From: Streptomyces sp. CB02009
GTDB lineage: Bacteria > Actinomycetota > Actinomycetes > Streptomycetales > Streptomycetaceae
Assembly: GCF_001905825.1 (NCBI RefSeq)
Contig: NZ_LIVV01000001.1
Location: forward strand, 289,299-353,298
Direction of reading: 5' to 3'
Length of the DNA: 64,000 nucleotides
Below, piece after piece: positions 60,333 through 64,000 of this stretch. The translations under genes and the position numbers were made by a program. Every line of letters starts with the position of its first letter. Position 1 is the stretch's first letter. The notes under the pieces are model-generated. The model ran no database searches and was not told where the DNA came from. It saw only the letters and a list, made by a program, of their open reading frames with translations.

Positions 60333-60775
60333 CGGACACTCCCTTCGGCGGCCGGCCCGTCGGCCTGGGCGTCGATCGCCACGTCGTCGGGCACGATGCC
60401 CCGGACCGGCGGGAAGGCCATCGCCCCGTCCGGGTCGGCGATGTCGACGGCCACCCCGGCGGGGACGCCCAGGGCCGGGACGATCTCGTCGAGCAGCCGC
60501 GCCCCGCGCAGCTCCGCGAACTCCCACCCTTCGCCCGCCTCGCGCCCGGCGTCGCCGCCCGCCGCGCCCCGGGCCCGGGCGAACCGGGCAAGGGCCGCCT
60601 CGTCGGTGAAGGCGCAGATCCAGCGCACCCCGCCGAACTCCGCCGTCCACAGACCGCCGGAGTCCACCGGGACGAGGACCAGGGCACGCCGCAGCTCCCC
60701 GACCAGATCCCTCGGGTCACCGAGCCCGGCCCGCCGCTCGGCGATCCGTTCCGCAAGTACCGTCGCTCCGCCCAT
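60329..60775 (-). CDS. SseB-family protein
   Basis: 148 residues matching the SseB N-terminal domain: LRRALVLVPVDSGGLWTAEFGGVRWICAFTDEAALARFARA, then a GVAVDIADPDGA segment and a short acidic tail. SseB-like proteins occur next to polymorphic toxins and type VII/III secretion genes; function is unknown. ATG 60775; overlaps the WXG-like gene by 3 bases. First gene of the toxin operon. Confidence 0.82.
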   Translation of the reverse strand: MGGATVLAERIAERRAGLGDPRDLVGELRRALVLVPVDSGGLWTAEFGGVRWICAFTDEAALARFARARGAAGGDAGREAGEGWEFAELRGARLLDEIVPALGVPAGVAVDIADPDGAMAFPPVRGIVPDDVAIDAQADGPAAEGSVR

Positions 60776-60936
60776 CGCCCCGCCTCCCCGACGTCGTACC
60801 CGGGGCCTCCCCCGTTTCTCGGGAGTACACGCGTGCTCTCCCCGCACGGTTCCCGGGATCGACCGCCGGTGTGAAGAGGCGGGTGTGTCCGAAGTGGGTG
60901 TGCCTGAGGCTGCGTCCCTCTCCGGTGGCCGGTTGA

Positions 60937-62067
60937 TCAGCGGCGGTGTCGACCCGGCCCCAGCCCGTTCCCGGGCCCGGCCCCAGCCCCGGCCCGGGTC
61001 CCCGCTCCGGCTCGGGGGTGCGGCGTCAGCCACTCCTCGTCCGTCCAGATCACCCCGTCCGGGATCCGCTTCGCGTACCCGGCGTCCGACTCGATCCGCC
61101 GCCGTACGCTCGCGTGCACCCGGGCACCGGAGGGGACGCGACGCGGCCGGTACGTGAGCAGGGCCCACACGGCGCCCATGCGGTGCACCGTGCCCAGCGC
61201 GTGGTCCGCGTCGAGCGTGAGGTGCCTGCCGTAGGCCTTCTCCTCGAGCAGGAGGCCCGCGTCGAGGGCGCCGTCCACGATCCACTTGAGCGCGACGGCG
61301 GGCAGCCTCGGGTCGTCGTCGAAGGTGCCGCCCACGTCGGAGTGGACTCCGGCGAACCAGGTCTCGTCGACGAGCGGGCCCGGCGCCCCCGGCTCCTCCG
61401 GCGGCAGGACGAGGTACTCCTCGTACGGCCGGCGCTTCTCGTCGAGGGAGACGGCGTGGCGGACGCGGCCCACGTTGGGGATCCGCCGGGTGAAGAGCCA
61501 GCGCAGGTTCCAGCGCAGCAGTCCCGCGGCCTTGACCGAGTCCCAGATCCCCATGAAGTGAACGGGGATTCCGGTGCGGGCGTCCACCTTCCTGCTGAAC
61601 GCCCCCGCGAATCGGTGCAGTTGCCTCCAGTCGTCGTCGCTCCAGGTCCTGTTCCTGGCGTACACGGAGATCGCGTACGGCACGAGGTTCTCCGAGCCGG
61701 GCCGCAGCAGGCCGACCGCCTTGAGCAGTCCGGCCAGGGCACGTGCGGTGTACGCGCCGCGGCTGAAGCCGAAGAGGAAGATCCGGTCGCCGGCTTCGTA
61801 ATGGTGCATCAGGTACGTGTACGCCTCGGCCAGGTTCTCCTTGAGCCCGGCGCCGAAGGCGAGGCCGAGGAGACGGGAGAGCTTCCGGGCCGGGACGGTC
61901 CAGGCGCCCGTGGCGGAGAACGTGCCGACGCCGGGGTCGTAGTAGGCGACCTGCGCCGCCGGGTCACCGAGGTCGAGCATCTCGTAGAGGGTGACCACAT
62001 TGGTGTTGCCGCGGGCCTTCAGCTGGTTTCCCGTCCCGTCCAGGCACACCACGATGTTCTTTCCCAT
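60937..62067 (-). CDS. DUF2235 domain hydrolase (Tle1-like lipase fold)
   Basis: 376 residues of the DUF2235 alpha/beta hydrolase family, which includes the Tle1 type VI phospholipases. The start is IVVCLDGTGNQ, the nucleophile elbow is GFSRGAYTARA (Ser102), the acid is in GIWDSVKAAG, and the His in WFAGVHSDVGG. A low-complexity Ala/Gly tail follows. No signal peptide, so intracellular unless secreted by a device. ATG 62067 is preferred over GTG 62070. Divergent from the caspase-like gene. Confidence 0.9.
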   Translation of the reverse strand: MGKNIVVCLDGTGNQLKARGNTNVVTLYEMLDLGDPAAQVAYYDPGVGTFSATGAWTVPARKLSRLLGLAFGAGLKENLAEAYTYLMHHYEAGDRIFLFGFSRGAYTARALAGLLKAVGLLRPGSENLVPYAISVYARNRTWSDDDWRQLHRFAGAFSRKVDARTGIPVHFMGIWDSVKAAGLLRWNLRWLFTRRIPNVGRVRHAVSLDEKRRPYEEYLVLPPEEPGAPGPLVDETWFAGVHSDVGGTFDDDPRLPAVALKWIVDGALDAGLLLEEKAYGRHLTLDADHALGTVHRMGAVWALLTYRPRRVPSGARVHASVRRRIESDAGYAKRIPDGVIWTDEEWLTPHPRAGAGTRAGAGAGPGNGLGPGRHRR

Positions 62068-62156
62068 CACGGCCTCCGAGGGACATGTGCCGCTCTTCCT
62101 CCTATGCTAGAAGCAAAGCCTCCCACCGGCCTGCCAGTGCGTCACGTGGAGGTTCC
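62068..62156. promoter_or_regulatory. Shared promoter gap of DUF2235 and caspase-like genes
   Basis: 89 bp between divergent starts. The only A/T-richer patch is CTATGCTAGAAGCAAAG (62102-62118), which could hold opposing -10 elements (TATGCT on plus, TAGCAT on minus). A GGAGG ribosome site precedes each start. The short gap suggests coordinated expression. Confidence 0.5.
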
Positions 62157-63335
62157 ATGGCCGGATTCACCGTCCACGTCTCCGAGAACGCGGGCGCAGC
62201 GGCGACCCACGCACTCGTCATCGGGGTCGGGGCGTACGCGCATCTGCAGGGCGGCCCGTCGCCGACCGACCATCCGGGCGCCCTGGGCATGCGGCAGCTC
62301 TCCTCGCCGCCCCTCTCGGCGCGCGGGTTCGCGAGCTGGATGATCGGCGGGTACCACGACGGGAGCAGACCCCTGGGGAGCCTCGCGCTGCTGCTCAGCG
62401 AGGCCGTGCCCGCGCCCTTCGTCCACCCGGTGACGGGCGCGGAGCAGGTCGTGGAAGAGGCAACCATCGACAACATCGTCGCCGCCGTCACGGAGTGGAA
62501 GGACCGGGGAGACCACGACGACGCCCGGCTCGTCTTCTACTTCTGCGGCCACGGCGTCTCCCTCGGCATCACCACGTCCCTCCTGGCGTCGGACGTCTTC
62601 GCCGACCGCGACAGCCCGATGAACGGGGCCCTGCAGTTCGAGGCGTTGAAGAACGGGCTCAACAACTGCCGTGCCGCACAACAGGTGTTCTTCGTGGACG
62701 CCTGCCGGGCGGGCTCCGACACGCTCGTCAAGCGCGTGGGAACGGACAACCTCGGGCGGGTCCCGCTCAGCGGCAGCACCCTGCGTCCCGACGGCCTCGT
62801 GCCGAGGAAGCACGCCGTCTACTTCGCGACCCTGCACGGCCAGGAGTCCTTCGGCCGCGCCGGCCGGGTCAGCCTGTTCACCGACGCACTGCTCCGGAGC
62901 TTCGACGGTGCCGGGAGCGAGAACACCCAGGGCCGGGTGTGGCGGGTGACGACCCAGACCCTCATGCACGCGATCAGCCAGTTCATGAGGGCCATCCCCT
63001 TCGCGGGCACCCTCGCAGGCGCCGCCGTCCCGGCCAGCCCGGAGTCCTTCGACTTCGACTTCCACGAACTGAGGGGAGACCCCGTCGTCCCCGTGTACGT
63101 CGGCTGCGATCCCGCCGAGGACAACGCCCGCGCGGAGTTCGTCTGCCGGCACCCGGCCCAGGAGGAGCGGCGCCGCCCGCCGCCCGCCGACGGCGAGGCG
63201 GACGACGGCGAGTGGCCGCTGTTCCTGCCGTTCGGGCGGTACGAGGTCGAGGCCCTCCTGGGGCCCGGCGACACCCGCCGCGAGACGTTCGACGCCCGCC
63301 CTCCGATGTTCCGCGTCGTCCTGGGCCGACCATGA
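62157..63335 (+). CDS. Caspase-like (peptidase C14) protein
   Basis: 392 residues. A caspase/metacaspase p20-like domain spans about 15-300, with catalytic His132 in FYFCGHG and Cys183 in VFFVDACRAGS; strand order ALVIGVGAYAHL, then LVFYFCGHG, then VFFVDA is typical. The rest (about 300-392) has FDFHELRGDPVVPVYVG and a beta-rich tail of unknown fold. Cytoplasmic. The start has a GTGGAGG ribosome site. The stop overlaps the next gene (ATGA). Substrate unknown. Confidence 0.9.
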   Translation: MAGFTVHVSENAGAAATHALVIGVGAYAHLQGGPSPTDHPGALGMRQLSSPPLSARGFASWMIGGYHDGSRPLGSLALLLSEAVPAPFVHPVTGAEQVVEEATIDNIVAAVTEWKDRGDHDDARLVFYFCGHGVSLGITTSLLASDVFADRDSPMNGALQFEALKNGLNNCRAAQQVFFVDACRAGSDTLVKRVGTDNLGRVPLSGSTLRPDGLVPRKHAVYFATLHGQESFGRAGRVSLFTDALLRSFDGAGSENTQGRVWRVTTQTLMHAISQFMRAIPFAGTLAGAAVPASPESFDFDFHELRGDPVVPVYVGCDPAEDNARAEFVCRHPAQEERRRPPPADGEADDGEWPLFLPFGRYEVEALLGPGDTRRETFDARPPMFRVVLGRP

Positions 63336-64000
63336 CCGCCACGCTCGCCGTCCGGCTCCTCCTCTCTCCCGCCGGGGAGTTCAACGAGGCGGTGATCGTC
63401 GGCGACATCCGCCCGGCCGGCCTCGACGGGACCTCGCTGCGCAACATCCTCGTCCCCTGCGGGCGTTCGCCGGAGCCCATCTCGTACCCGGTCGACCCGG
63501 GACGCTACCTCGTGTCCGTGACCCTGCCCTCGGGAATGGTGCTGACGAAGGACGCCGAGGCCGTCGACGGCCGCTCGGCGGCGGTGGACTTCGACATGAC
63601 CGACTCGCCGTACGGGACGCACGCCTGGCAGTACCTCATGGGCAACATCGAACCCGAGCGCGTCTACCACGGCGCCAACGGGGTCCCGCTCCCCGAGTCG
63701 GTCGCCTCGCGGTCCATGGTCGCGCCCGCCGCCGGGGACGACGGCTTCCTGCCCGAGTCCGCCGTCGACGTCCCCGCGCGCGCCACCTGGATCGGCGACT
63801 CGCTGCCCGCCCGCTGGTCCTACGCGTCGATGCTCGCCCTCGAACAGGACCCGGCGAAGCCGTCGGTCGCCCCGCTGATCGCCCGGAGCGCCCCCCGCCC
63901 GCTGCCTGTTCCCGCCGACCACGGGGCCGACGTCACCCCGCTCTACCGGTTCGGCCCCGACGGCCCGGTGCCGGCCGCCGGCTCCGGCGGGCCAGTCCCG
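63332..64000 (+). CDS. Unknown gene downstream of the caspase, 3' end beyond the window
   Basis: 223 codons are visible from ATG 63332, which overlaps the caspase stop, so the two are coupled. The N terminus is a beta-sandwich-like segment (ATLAVRLLLSPAGEFNEAVI, then SYPVDPGRYLVSVTLPSGMV) resembling prealbumin- or carboxypeptidase-regulatory-type folds. A helical, Pro-rich stretch follows. No membrane segment or catalytic motif is seen. I do not recognise it. The open frame continues at 64000. It is probably the functional partner or target of the caspase. Confidence 0.8.
   Translation, partial: MTATLAVRLLLSPAGEFNEAVIVGDIRPAGLDGTSLRNILVPCGRSPEPISYPVDPGRYLVSVTLPSGMVLTKDAEAVDGRSAAVDFDMTDSPYGTHAWQYLMGNIEPERVYHGANGVPLPESVASRSMVAPAAGDDGFLPESAVDVPARATWIGDSLPARWSYASMLALEQDPAKPSVAPLIARSAPRPLPVPADHGADVTPLYRFGPDGPVPAAGSGGPVP

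Overview
This window looks like a Streptomyces chromosome, or that of a close relative. GC is very high throughout with strong third-position GC bias, GTG starts are common, and the families are typical of the genus: DUF6643, DUF4865, an Rv1733c-like membrane protein, a PucR/CdaR regulator with GAF, M4 and M28 secreted peptidases, and a WXG100/RHS toxin locus. No plasmid, prophage, IS element, rRNA or CRISPR array was seen.

Layout, 1-13.4 kb. A truncated F420-type (deazaflavin) oxidoreductase is divergent from a TetR regulator. A short scar follows in which the C-terminal ends of a GNAT acetyltransferase and an ArsI/CadI-like protein are joined back to back. Next come a NarL-type two-component pair, a DHA2 drug exporter divergent from a MarR regulator, a TIGR03083 protein with an MFS transporter, a small secreted protein, a ROK regulator, an SRPBCC protein with a DUF4232 lipoprotein, a methyltransferase, and a DUF4865/TetR pair.

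13.5-30.9 kb. A SHOCT protein, ABC ATPase and MacB-like permease form a tightly overlapped operon. It is followed by a serine-kinase-like ATPase, a Cds1-like cysteine desulfhydrase, two SRPBCC proteins, a DeoR regulator, a large membrane hydrolase-like protein, a beta-helix protein fused to a CbxX/EccA-type AAA ATPase, a MOSC protein, DUF6643, and an HpnB-like glycosyltransferase.

31-51 kb. Aspartate/glutamate racemase-like protein, apolipoprotein N-acyltransferase (lnt), a Nudix hydrolase, a 3-hydroxybutyrate dehydrogenase with a PucR-type regulator and MHS transporter, a P450, a 1178-residue secreted protein carrying both an M4 endopeptidase and an M28 aminopeptidase, a sulfatase with a 17-bp-period repeat array upstream, a PLP decarboxylase, and the pntAB transhydrogenase.

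51-64 kb, accessory in character. A tRNA-Glu-like gene with an abnormally long anticodon arm lies next to a truncated gene. An SDR/LysR divergent pair and a frameshifted membrane protein follow. Then comes a polymorphic toxin locus: SseB-like protein, WXG100-type protein, a 1570-residue RHS toxin ending in an Ntox28-like domain, and a pentapeptide-repeat protein as candidate immunity factor. The window ends with a DUF2235 hydrolase divergent from a caspase-like protease that overlaps an unknown gene running off the end. The points most worth a second look are the odd tRNA, the caspase/DUF2235 locus, the peptidase fusion, the beta-helix-AAA protein and the toxin/pentapeptide pair.
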